Positions 33,356 to 41,775 of a stretch of DNA of 64,000 nucleotides are shown here, piece after piece. Origin of the DNA: SCUB01 sp041918675 (lineage in GTDB: Bacteria; Pseudomonadota; Alphaproteobacteria; Rhizobiales; Xanthobacteraceae); NCBI GenBank assembly GCA_041918675.1, contig JAYRVF010000011.1, forward strand, positions 310,001-374,000, read 5' to 3'. A model generated the notes under the pieces. That model had not been told where the DNA came from and did no database searches. It saw nothing but the letters and a program-made list of their open reading frames with translations. Made by a program: the position numbers and the translations under genes. Every line of letters starts with the position of its first letter. The first letter of the stretch is position 1.

Positions 33356-34612
33356 TCATCGCCGGGCGTCGTCAATCAGCTTGCCGTCGTCGGCGAGCGC
33401 GCCGGGCGCGGCGAGCGCGGCGCGGCCCTTCAGCTTGGTGACGGCCTGAATGCTCGCCTCGACCGCGCCGAGGTCCGGCGCGTCGCCGGCGTGCTCCAGA
33501 TGCAGCGTCATGACGTCGGCGCCCTCGTGCAGCGTCACCACGAGGCGCGCGCGAACGATCCCGGAATGGCGGCGCGCGATGTCGCGCACCTGCTCGGGAT
33601 GCACGAACATGCCGCGCACCTTGACCGACTGGTCGGCGCGGCCGAGCCAGCCCTTGATGCGTTGGTTGGTGCGCCCGCAGGCGCTCTGGCCCGGCATGAT
33701 CGCGGTCAGGTCGCCGGTCGCGAAGCGGATCAGCGGGTAGTCCGGATTGAGCACGGTGACGACGAGCTCGCCGATCTCGTGGTCGGCGACCGGCGCGCCG
33801 GTTCCCGGCTGCACGACCTCGACGACGACCCGCTCGTCGATGACGAGGCCGTCATTGACGATGGACTCAAAGGCGATCAGCCCGCAATCGGCGGTGGCCA
33901 GGCTCTGGCGCACCGCGATTCCGCGCGCGTCGTAGAAGGCGCGTAGCGCAGGCGTCAGCGGCCCGCCGGAGACATGGGCCATGCGCAGCGAGGCGAGGTC
34001 GAGGCCAAGCTCATCGCCGCGATCCAGGATCGATTTGAGATAGTCCGGCGTGCCGGTGTAGCAGTCGGGGCGCAGCACCGCGGCGGACCGCGCCTGCTGC
34101 TCGGTGTGGCCGGTGCCGGCCGGGAACACCGACGCGCCGACCGCCCGCGCGCCCGATTCCATCATCATGCCGGCCGGCGTGAAGTGATAGGCGAAGCAAT
34201 TGTGGACGAGATGGCCGGCGCGCAGGCCGGTGGCCCACAGCGCGCGCCCGAGCCGCCAATAGTCGTTCCGCGCCACGTCGGGCTCATGGATTCCGCCGGG
34301 CGAGGAATAGATATGCATCGGCCGCGCCGCGGTCGGCGTCAGGCCGCCGAAGGGTGGGCGCGCGCGCTGGATCGCGGGGAGGTCGGACTTGCGCAGCAAC
34401 GGCAGGCGCGCGAGATCGCCGCGCGAGGCGAGGGTGTCGAGATCGACGTCGGCGAGCGCGGTCGCGTAATAGGCGGTGTTGGAGCGCGCGTCTCGCGCCA
34501 GCGCCGCCACCGCCCGCATCAGCGCATGCTCGCGCGCGTCGGCCGAGCGCGTTTCCAACTCATCGAAGAACAGGCCGTTGTCGGCGTCGCGCTCCATCGC
34601 CGTCAAATCCAT
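33356..34612 (-). CDS. PaaK-like AMP-dependent CoA ligase
   Basis: A 418-residue member of the phenylacetate-CoA ligase family. Family features include the N-terminal LPLLRKSDL motif, IYSSPGGIHEP in place of the usual SSGTTG phosphate-binding loop, a switched YTGTPDYLKSI segment, and C-terminal KGWLGRADQSVKVRGMFVHPEQV. The modified loop is also known in some PaaK-like proteins, so activity is possible. It overlaps the upstream LivF-type gene by ten bases. Substrate unknown, probably an aromatic or short carboxylic acid. Confidence 0.88.
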   Translation of the reverse strand: MDLTAMERDADNGLFFDELETRSADAREHALMRAVAALARDARSNTAYYATALADVDLDTLASRGDLARLPLLRKSDLPAIQRARPPFGGLTPTAARPMHIYSSPGGIHEPDVARNDYWRLGRALWATGLRAGHLVHNCFAYHFTPAGMMMESGARAVGASVFPAGTGHTEQQARSAAVLRPDCYTGTPDYLKSILDRGDELGLDLASLRMAHVSGGPLTPALRAFYDARGIAVRQSLATADCGLIAFESIVNDGLVIDERVVVEVVQPGTGAPVADHEIGELVVTVLNPDYPLIRFATGDLTAIMPGQSACGRTNQRIKGWLGRADQSVKVRGMFVHPEQVRDIARRHSGIVRARLVVTLHEGADVMTLHLEHAGDAPDLGAVEASIQAVTKLKGRAALAAPGALADDGKLIDDARR

Positions 34613-35445
34613 CGCTTGCGGCGCCGGAAGCTCTTCAAGTTCTTGAAGCTCTTACGCTCGTCGCCGGAACCCAGATAGAATTCCTTGATATCCTCGTTCT
34701 CGCGCAGGTCGGAGGCCTTGCCGTCGAGCACGACCTTGCCCTGTTCCATGACATAGCCGTAGCTCGCCACCGACAGCGCCGCGCGCGCGTTCTGCTCGAC
34801 CAGCAAAATGGTGACGCCGAGATCGCGGTTGACGCGTTCGATGATGCCGAACACTTCCTTGACCAAGGCGGGCGACAGCCCCATCGAGGGCTCGTCCATC
34901 AGCACCATTTTGGGTCTGGCCATCAGCGCGCGGCCGATCGCGAGCATCTGCTGCTCGCCGCCGGAGAGATAGCCGGCGAGGCCCGACCGTTCGCGCAGGC
35001 GCGGAAAATAGTTCAACACCATCTCGATGTCGGCGTCGACCTCGCCGTCGCGGCGGGTGAACGCGCCGAGGCGCAGGTTTTCGAGCGCGGTCATGTCGCC
35101 GATGATGCGGCGCCCTTCCATGACCTGGAAGACGCCGCGCCGCACGATGCGGTCGGGATCGACGCCGTTGATGCGCGCGCCGTCGAACATGATATCGCCG
35201 CGCGTGACCTCGCCGTTCTCGGTCTTGAGCAGACCCGAGATCGCCTTGAGCGTCGTCGACTTGCCCGCGCCGTTGGCGCCGAGCAGGGCGACGATCGCGC
35301 CGCGCGGCACGTCGAGGCTGAGGCCGCGCAGGACGAGAATGACCTCATCATAGACGACCTCGATGTTGCGGATCGAAAGGAGCGGCGCGTCCGCCGCGGA
35401 CGCGGCCGGCTTCGGCGAGGCGCTGTTGTCGACCGTGTTCAGCAC
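34603..35445 (-). CDS. ABC transporter ATP-binding protein, LivF type (second system)
   Basis: A 280-residue LivF-type ATPase with intact Walker A (GANGAGKST), signature (LSGGEQQMLAIGRALM) and Walker B (MVLMDEPSMGL). It has a basic C-terminal extension (last 20 residues, ERKSFKNLKSFRRRKRWI) and an Ala-rich N-terminal extension of about 20 residues. It is part of the minus-strand operon between the binding-protein gene and the PaaK-like gene. Confidence 0.93.
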   Translation of the reverse strand: MLNTVDNSASPKPAASAADAPLLSIRNIEVVYDEVILVLRGLSLDVPRGAIVALLGANGAGKSTTLKAISGLLKTENGEVTRGDIMFDGARINGVDPDRIVRRGVFQVMEGRRIIGDMTALENLRLGAFTRRDGEVDADIEMVLNYFPRLRERSGLAGYLSGGEQQMLAIGRALMARPKMVLMDEPSMGLSPALVKEVFGIIERVNRDLGVTILLVEQNARAALSVASYGYVMEQGKVVLDGKASDLRENEDIKEFYLGSGDERKSFKNLKSFRRRKRWI

Positions 35446-35509
35446 GCGCGTTGCTCCTTGAGGCGCGCGCCGCCGGCGTGGGCGGCGCGCTCCCGTTGCG
35501 TGGTCGTGA

Positions 35510-36790
35510 TCACCAGCCGAGCTGCTCGGCCTTGCGCGGCAGGTTGATCGTGGTCACCTTCTCGACCTTGATGACGCCGTTCTTGACGAGGTCGTTGAGC
35601 GGCGCCTCGGTCGATCCCGACACCTTCAGCCTGTAGAGGTCGACCTGCATGGTCGAGCGGTGATCCTTGTCGGTCCAGCTCGACGGATTGCAGACGCCTT
35701 CGGTTCCGGCGGGGACCCAGTTGGCCTTCTGATAGAAACCCTTCTTCACGTTCGGACCCTTGACGCCGCCGTTCTTGGCCGCCCAGTCCATCGCTTCCTT
35801 CATGTACAGCGCCGAGCAGACGCCGGCGTAATAGTGCACGGGACGATAGGCCTGCCCGGTCGGGTCGGACATCTTGGTGATTTCCATCACGGTCTTGTTG
35901 CCGGGCGTGGTGCCGCCCCAGATCGCGGAGGTGCGGACGGGGAAGACGACGCCGCTCGCCGCGTCGCCGGCGGCCTTGGCCGCGTTCTCATCCATGCCCC
36001 AGACGTTGCCGAGGAACTGCACGTCGACGCCCGCGGTCTTGCACGCCTTCAGAACGGAGATGTTCGAGCCGGCGGTATTGCCGAGATAGGCGTAGTTCGC
36101 ACCCGACGTCTTCAGCGTCAGGCACTGGGCGGTGTAGTCGCCCGGCGTGAGCGCGAACTGGATCGGCGGCAGCACCTCGAAGCCGAGTTCCTTGGCCGTG
36201 GCCTCGCCGGCTTCCTTCGGCGCGTTGGGGTATGGGTGATTGGCGCCCATGTGCACGAACTTCGGCGCGCCGCTCTTGCCCTTGGCCTTCCAGTCCTGCG
36301 CCGCCCAGACGAGCATCGCGCGCATCGCGTCGGAATAGCTCGGTCCGTAGAAGAAATTGTAGGGCGCGGGCTTTGCCTTGCCGCTGGCGCCGGACGGGTC
36401 GGTCAGCGCGGCGGCGTAGGACGCGGAGATGTAGGGGATTTCGTCCTGCGCGACGAAGCCGGTCAGCGCCTCGGTGTCGGCCGTTCCCCAGCCCTGGATC
36501 GCGGCGGCCTTGCTTTCGGGCGCCGACCACTTCTTGTACTGCGCCACCGCCTGCGGAACCTTGTAGCCGTAATCGACGGTCTCGACATTGAGCTTCTGGC
36601 CGCCAATGCCGCCCTTGGTGTTGACCCAGGCAAGCGCGTCGGCGACGCCCTGGCCGAACGGCACGCCGACGTCGGACGTCGGTCCAGAGAAGTCGACCAA
36701 TTGTCCGACCGCGATCTGGGCGTTGGCCACGCTCGCGCTCGCGCACAAAAGAGCGGCCGCCGAAATTGTTCGCAAAACATTGCCGATCAT
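35510..36790 (-). CDS. ABC transporter substrate-binding protein, LivK type (second system)
   Basis: A 426-residue periplasmic binding protein. The signal peptide ends near residue 25 (SVANA). The mature start IAVGQLVDFSGPTSDVGVPFGQG is typical of the LivK/AmiC-like family, and several cysteines (two near residues 270-285, one near 330, one near 375) could form disulfides. ATG 36790 follows GGAGGAG. The ligand is unknown; neighbouring CoA ligases suggest an organic acid. Confidence 0.92.
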   Translation of the reverse strand: MIGNVLRTISAAALLCASASVANAQIAVGQLVDFSGPTSDVGVPFGQGVADALAWVNTKGGIGGQKLNVETVDYGYKVPQAVAQYKKWSAPESKAAAIQGWGTADTEALTGFVAQDEIPYISASYAAALTDPSGASGKAKPAPYNFFYGPSYSDAMRAMLVWAAQDWKAKGKSGAPKFVHMGANHPYPNAPKEAGEATAKELGFEVLPPIQFALTPGDYTAQCLTLKTSGANYAYLGNTAGSNISVLKACKTAGVDVQFLGNVWGMDENAAKAAGDAASGVVFPVRTSAIWGGTTPGNKTVMEITKMSDPTGQAYRPVHYYAGVCSALYMKEAMDWAAKNGGVKGPNVKKGFYQKANWVPAGTEGVCNPSSWTDKDHRSTMQVDLYRLKVSGSTEAPLNDLVKNGVIKVEKVTTINLPRKAEQLGW

Positions 36791-36849
36791 CTTTGTCTCC
36801 TCCAATTTCATTAGGTGAGGTTGAATTGCGTTCTCAATCCCATTCGACC

Positions 36850-37923
36850 TCAATGCGAGAAGGGAAAGAGCTTCCAGTAGGCCTTGATCTGACGCCAGCG
36901 ATGCGCCAGTCCGTCGGGCTCGAAAATCAAGAACAGCACGATCACCATGCCGATGGCAATCTCGCGCAGGAAGGCGATATTGTTTTTCAGCGACAGCATG
37001 TGATCGACGAAGCTGCCGCGGGTGACCGCGCTCAGCCATTCCATGGCCTCCGGCAGGAGCACCATGAAGGCGGTGCCCATCAAGGTGCCGGACACCGAAC
37101 CGGCGCCACCGATGATGATCATCGCCAGAAACACGATGGAGCGTTCGATTCCGAAGCCTTCGTTCGACACGACCTCCTGATAGTGGGCGTACAGCGCGCC
37201 GCCGATGCCGGCGAAAAACGCCGCCAGCCCGAACGACAGCGTGCGGTATTTCGTCAGGTTGATGCCCATCATCTCGGCGGAAAGATAATGGTCGCGCACG
37301 GCGATCAGCGCGCGGCCGTCGCGCGTGCGCATCAGGTTGGTGACGAGGATGTAGCAGATCACCAGATAGGCGAGCACGACGTAGAAATAGTTGCGGTCGC
37401 CGCGGATCGTGTAGCCGAACAGCGAGAACGGCTTGGCGCTCGCCGGCACGACGCCTCCGGTGAACCATTCCGCGCGCGAGAAGAAGTCGAGCAGGATATA
37501 TTGCGCGGCGAGCGTGGCGATGGCGAGATAGAGTCCCTTGAGGCGCGCGGCCGGCAGTCCGAACACCAGGCCGACGATCGCGGTGACGACGCCGGCCAGC
37601 GGAATCGAGAAGAACACCGGGATCGGAAAGCGCGTCGACAGATAGGCGGAGGTGAACGCGCCGAAGCCGAAAAAGGCGGCGTGGCCGATCGAAATCTGTC
37701 CGGTGAAGCCGACGAGAATGTTGAGTCCGAGCGCGGCGATGGCGAGGTAGCCGATCTGGATCAGGTTGCTGAGCCAGTAGTTCGACAGCACCATCGGCGC
37801 GAAGCAGACGACGACCAGCGCGAGCAGCACGGCGTTGCGGCTGTTGGTGGTCGGGAAGATCGTGGTGTCGGCCGCGTAGGAGGTGCGATAGTCGCCGGCG
37901 GGCAGGAGGCTGTTCATCGCCAT
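36850..37923 (-). CDS. ABC transporter permease, LivM type (second system)
   Basis: A 357-residue permease with about ten membrane helices. NILVGFTGQISIGHAAFFGFGAF and IAVRDHYLSAEMMGINLTKYRTLSFGLAAFFAGIGG are the LivM family motifs (membrane core and ATPase-contact loop). It starts at ATG 37923 (ATG 37917 also possible), directly after the LivH-type gene in the operon. Confidence 0.93.
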   Translation of the reverse strand: MAMNSLLPAGDYRTSYAADTTIFPTTNSRNAVLLALVVVCFAPMVLSNYWLSNLIQIGYLAIAALGLNILVGFTGQISIGHAAFFGFGAFTSAYLSTRFPIPVFFSIPLAGVVTAIVGLVFGLPAARLKGLYLAIATLAAQYILLDFFSRAEWFTGGVVPASAKPFSLFGYTIRGDRNYFYVVLAYLVICYILVTNLMRTRDGRALIAVRDHYLSAEMMGINLTKYRTLSFGLAAFFAGIGGALYAHYQEVVSNEGFGIERSIVFLAMIIIGGAGSVSGTLMGTAFMVLLPEAMEWLSAVTRGSFVDHMLSLKNNIAFLREIAIGMVIVLFLIFEPDGLAHRWRQIKAYWKLFPFSH

Positions 37924-37926
37924 GGC

Positions 37927-38820
37927 TCACACCCGCTCGATGTTCTTGATGCCAAACAGCCCGTAGGGTTTGACCATCAAGATGATGATGAGCACGTAGA
38001 ACGGCGCGATCTCGTAGAGATTGCCCCAGTGCAGATATTCGCTGTCGACGAAATGGGCGAGGTTCTCCAGGACGCCGATAATGAGGCCGCCGAGCACCGC
38101 GCCGCCGATCGAGTCGAGGCCGCCGAGGATGGCGGCGGGAAACACCTTGATGCCGTAGGACGAGAGGCCCGCCGAAACGCCGTTGACGGTCGCGACGACG
38201 ACGCCGGCGACCGCCGAGACGATCGCCGAAATCGCCCAGGCCATGGCGAAGACGTTCTTGACCGAAATGCCGAGCGACTGGGCGACCTGCTGGTCGAACG
38301 CGGTCGCGCGCATCGCCAGTCCGTATTTGGAATAGCGGAAGAACCAGCCGAGCCCGCCGATGAGCGTGAACGAGACCGCCAGGCTCATGAGGTAGATCGT
38401 CTGGATCTGCAATCCGAGAATGTTGACCGTCTGGGTCTGGAACACGGCCGGAAACGGCTGCAGGTTGGTGCCGAAGATCCATTTCATGATCGCCTGAAAC
38501 ACGGTCGACAGCCCGATCGTGATCATGATGATGGAAATGATCGGCTCGCCGATCATCGGGCGCAGGATCACCACCTGCAACGCGACGCCGAAGATCAGCA
38601 TGAACACCAGCGTGATCGGCATGCCGATCCAGAACGGCGCCTGGTATTTGGTGAGCAGCCACCAGCACACCCAGGCGCCGATGAGCAGGAACTCGCCTTG
38701 CGCGAAATTGACGACCTGGGTCGATTTGTAGATGAGCACGAACGACATCGCCACGACGCCGTAGAGCGCGCCGACGATCAGGCCGTTGATGGTGAGTTGA
38801 AGCAGGAGCTGCGTGTTCAT
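37927..38820 (-). CDS. ABC transporter permease, LivH type (second system)
   Basis: A 297-residue permease. The start MNTQLLLQLTINGLIVGALYG, the motif STQVVNFAQGEFLLIGAW and the contact loop MRATAFDQQVAQSLGISVKNVFAMAWAISAIVSAVAGVV are typical of LivH. I chose ATG 38820; the frame is open further upstream but overlaps the acyl-CoA synthetase gene. It starts four bases after that gene's stop. Confidence 0.93.
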   Translation of the reverse strand: MNTQLLLQLTINGLIVGALYGVVAMSFVLIYKSTQVVNFAQGEFLLIGAWVCWWLLTKYQAPFWIGMPITLVFMLIFGVALQVVILRPMIGEPIISIIMITIGLSTVFQAIMKWIFGTNLQPFPAVFQTQTVNILGLQIQTIYLMSLAVSFTLIGGLGWFFRYSKYGLAMRATAFDQQVAQSLGISVKNVFAMAWAISAIVSAVAGVVVATVNGVSAGLSSYGIKVFPAAILGGLDSIGGAVLGGLIIGVLENLAHFVDSEYLHWGNLYEIAPFYVLIIILMVKPYGLFGIKNIERV

Positions 38821-38824
38821 CGGG

Positions 38825-40756
38825 TCATTCCGCGGCCTGGGCGGCGGGCGCGCGCCGCGCCGGCTGAAGGTCGACGACCACGAGCGTGGTGCGCACGCGC
38901 TGGCGGGTGCCATCCTGCAGCGCGATGGTCGTGTCGATGTCGATGGCGTCGCGGTCCTGGTACACCGCCTCGATGATGTCGTGATACTTCTCGCCGATGA
39001 CGCCGCGGCGGACCTTGCGCGTGCGCGTCAACTCGCCGTCGTCGGCGTCGAGTTCCTTGTACAGCAGCAGGAACTTGCGCACGCGCTGGAAGTCCGGCAG
39101 CGTGGCGTTGACCTGCTCGACCTCGGCGCGGATGAGGTCGCGCACCTGCTGCTTGGAGGAGAGGTCGGCGTAGGTGGTGAAGTTGATGCGGCGCTTCTCG
39201 GCCCATTTCGACAGGATGCCGATGCGGATGCAGATGATCGCGGAGAGATAGTCGCGGCCGGCGCCGAGAATGACCACCTCGGCGATATAGGGGCTGAACT
39301 TCAGCTTGTTCTCGATGAATTGCGGGCTGAAGCGGTCGCCGCGCGCGGTCGAGGCCATGTCCTGCATGCGATCGATGATGACGATGTGGCCCTTGGTGTC
39401 GTAATAGCCGGCGTCGCCGGAATGCAGCCAGCCGTCGTGCAGCGTTTCGGCGGTCGCCTTCGCGTTGCCGTAGTAGCCGCTGAACATGTTGCCGTGGCGC
39501 ACGATGATCTCGCCGACGTTGTTCTGGTCCGGGTTGATGATCTTGACGTCGACGTCGCGGAACGGAACGCCGACGGTATCCATGTTCACGTCGCCGGCGG
39601 CGTGGATGGTGTAGGAGCCGAGCGCCTCGGTCTGGCCGTAGATCTGGCGCAGCGGCACGCCCATGGCTTGGAAGAAGCGGAAAGTGTCGGGGCCGAGCGC
39701 GGCCCCGCCGGTCGCGGCCGATTTCAGGCGCGCCAGGCCGATGCGATCGCGCAACGCGCGGAACAGAATGAAATCGGCGAGCCACGATCGCCGTCCCTGC
39801 TTGAGCGCGCGCAGGCCGAGCTTCAGGCCGAGATCGAACATCGCCCGCTTGAACGGCGTCGCGTCCATGATGCCGGAGCGGATGTCGGCGGCGATCTGCT
39901 CCCACAGTCGCGGCGCGAACAGCACGAAATGCGGCGCGATCTCGCGCAGGTCGTGCATCGAGGTTTCCGGTTCCTCGACGAAATTGACGATCATGCGGGA
40001 AATGAGGCCCCATCCGAAGACGTAGAGCTGCTCCATGATCCACGGCAGCGGCAGGATCGAGACGTAGTTCTCTCCCGCCGCGCGCGGGTCGGCTTCGAGA
40101 TAGAGCGCGCAATGGCTCAGCAGCGCCCGCCCGGACAGCATCGCCAGTTTCGGGTTGGAGGTCGTGCCCGAGGTCGTGCACAGGATCGCCGGATCGCCGC
40201 CGACGCCGGCGGCCACCAGCGCGTCGTATTCGGCCGGATCGGCGGCGGCGCGCGCCTCGCCCTTGGCGATGAGGTCCTCGACGAAAACCAGGCGCGGATC
40301 GTCGTATTTGCGCATGCCGCGCGGATCGCAATAGATGATATGGCGCAGCGTCGGCAGGCGGTCGCCGAGATTGAGCAGCTTGTCGATCTGTTCCTCATCC
40401 TCGGCCACGATCGCGTGCGCGCCGGAATAGTCGAGAAGGTAGCGCAGCTCCTCGTCGAGCGCGTCGCGATAGACGCCGATGCTCATGCCGCCGATGGCGT
40501 GCGCGGCGATCTCGGCGCAGACCCAGTCGGGACGATTGTCGCCGATCATGGCGATGATGTCGCCCTTGTCGAGGCCGATCGCGCGGAAGCCGAGCGCCAT
40601 CGCCTTGACGCGGGCGTTGTAGGCGCGCCAACTCGTCGCCCGCCAGATGCCGAGATCCTTCTCGCGCAGCGCGATGTCGTCGGGGAAGTTGGCCGCGTTG
40701 AAGGCGAGCAGCTTCGGCAGCGTGTCGAGCACGGCGAGATCGGGCTTGACCGTCAT
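38825..40756 (-). CDS. Long-chain acyl-CoA synthetase (AMP-forming)
   Basis: A 643-residue ANL ligase of the long-chain fatty-acid CoA ligase (FadD15/ACSL-like) type. The P-loop is LCTTSGTTSNPKLAMLS (about residues 188-204). YGQTEALG, DGWLHSGDAGYYD and the RMQDMASTARGDRFSPQFIENKLKFSPYI region are present. The C-terminal lysine region reads LTRTRKVRRGVI. It is encoded inside a liv-type transporter operon, between the LivG- and LivH-type genes, and overlaps the LivG-type gene by four bases. This suggests the imported substrate is activated to CoA on entry. Confidence 0.92.
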   Translation of the reverse strand: MTVKPDLAVLDTLPKLLAFNAANFPDDIALREKDLGIWRATSWRAYNARVKAMALGFRAIGLDKGDIIAMIGDNRPDWVCAEIAAHAIGGMSIGVYRDALDEELRYLLDYSGAHAIVAEDEEQIDKLLNLGDRLPTLRHIIYCDPRGMRKYDDPRLVFVEDLIAKGEARAAADPAEYDALVAAGVGGDPAILCTTSGTTSNPKLAMLSGRALLSHCALYLEADPRAAGENYVSILPLPWIMEQLYVFGWGLISRMIVNFVEEPETSMHDLREIAPHFVLFAPRLWEQIAADIRSGIMDATPFKRAMFDLGLKLGLRALKQGRRSWLADFILFRALRDRIGLARLKSAATGGAALGPDTFRFFQAMGVPLRQIYGQTEALGSYTIHAAGDVNMDTVGVPFRDVDVKIINPDQNNVGEIIVRHGNMFSGYYGNAKATAETLHDGWLHSGDAGYYDTKGHIVIIDRMQDMASTARGDRFSPQFIENKLKFSPYIAEVVILGAGRDYLSAIICIRIGILSKWAEKRRINFTTYADLSSKQQVRDLIRAEVEQVNATLPDFQRVRKFLLLYKELDADDGELTRTRKVRRGVIGEKYHDIIEAVYQDRDAIDIDTTIALQDGTRQRVRTTLVVVDLQPARRAPAAQAAE

Positions 40757-41580
40757 CGGGCATGCTCCGCGGCCGGTTCGCGCGAGGCATGGGCGCCGTC
40801 GTCGTCCTCGCCGAGATAGGCGCGCCGCACCTGCTCGTTGTTGAGCACGGCGTCGGGAAATCCCTCGGCGATGACGCTGCCGAAATCGAGCACCATGACG
40901 CGATGGGAGATGTCCATCACCACGCCCATGTCGTGCTCGATCATGATCGTGGTCATGCCGCGCTCTTCGTTGAGATCGACGATGTAGCGCGCCATGTCCT
41001 CCTTCTCCTCGAGGTTCATGCCGGCCATCGGCTCGTCGAGCAGAATGAGTTCGGGTTCGAGCGCCATCGCGCGGGCGAGCTCGACGCGCTTGCGGATGCC
41101 GTAGGGCAGGGTGCCGGCGGTCGCCTTGCGCACGTGCTGGAGTTCGAGGAAGTCGATGATGTCCTCGACGATCTGGCGGTTGCGCAGTTCCTCGCTGCGG
41201 GCGCCGCCGATCCAGTACAGCGGGCCGCGCACGAAGCCGGCGCGCAAATGGTGATGGCGGCCGACCATGATGTTGTCGAGCACGCTCATGTGGCCGAACA
41301 GCGCGAGATTCTGAAACGTCCGGCCGATGCCGATGCCGGCGCGGCGATGCGCGCGCACGCGCGTGATGTCCTCGCCCTTGTAAAGGATGGTTCCCTCGCT
41401 CGGGGAATAGCGGCCCGAGATGCAGTTGAGCATCGAGGTCTTGCCCGCGCCGTTCGGGCCGACGATCGAAAACAATTCGCCGCGATTGACCGCGAAGCTG
41501 ACATGCGAGAGCGCGCGCACGCCGCCAAAGCGTAGCGACACGTCCCTTGCCTCGAGCAAGAGCTGCGGTGAATCCGGCAC
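40753..41580 (-). CDS. ABC transporter ATP-binding protein, LivG type (second system)
   Basis: A 275-residue LivG-type ATPase and first gene of the minus-strand operon. Walker A is GPNGAGKTS. The signature region is degenerate (TLPYGIRKRVELARAMA). Walker B is LILLDEPMAGM, with the LivG-family MIEHDMGVVMDISHRVMVLDFG switch region. It starts at 41580, close to the divergent promoter region shared with the acyl-CoA carboxylase genes. Confidence 0.93.
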   Translation of the reverse strand: MPDSPQLLLEARDVSLRFGGVRALSHVSFAVNRGELFSIVGPNGAGKTSMLNCISGRYSPSEGTILYKGEDITRVRAHRRAGIGIGRTFQNLALFGHMSVLDNIMVGRHHHLRAGFVRGPLYWIGGARSEELRNRQIVEDIIDFLELQHVRKATAGTLPYGIRKRVELARAMALEPELILLDEPMAGMNLEEKEDMARYIVDLNEERGMTTIMIEHDMGVVMDISHRVMVLDFGSVIAEGFPDAVLNNEQVRRAYLGEDDDGAHASREPAAEHAR

Positions 41581-41600
41581 GCGGCGTTTCTCCCGACCGA

Positions 41601-41656
41601 CCGTTCGCGGGTGGTCACATGTTGGTCATTGACGCGGAGAATAAAATAACGAACGG
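41601..41656. promoter_or_regulatory. Candidate operator half-sites in the divergent promoter region
   Basis: CCGTTCG (41601-41607) and its inverted copy CGAACGG (41650-41656) flank an AT-rich stretch in the 195 bp region between the LivG-type gene and the acyl-CoA carboxylase gene. CCGTTCG-type half-sites occur in operators of several TetR regulators of acyl-CoA metabolism. The TetR gene ending the operon is a candidate binder. Prediction by eye only. Confidence 0.3.
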
Positions 41657-41775
41657 TTGTAAGTCCAGCCGGTCCGGTTATCATGGCCGAAGTTCTTCGC
41701 GTCGAATTGCCGCGCCGCGAGCGATGTCACGCCTTAGCCTGCCTTGCTGCATTGCAATAACGCTCGGAACCAGCG

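Noticed and set aside
36766..38976. A 736-codon plus-strand open frame opposite the second permease genes
   Set aside because: It is antisense to LivM/LivH-type genes and has low-complexity acidic/basic composition.
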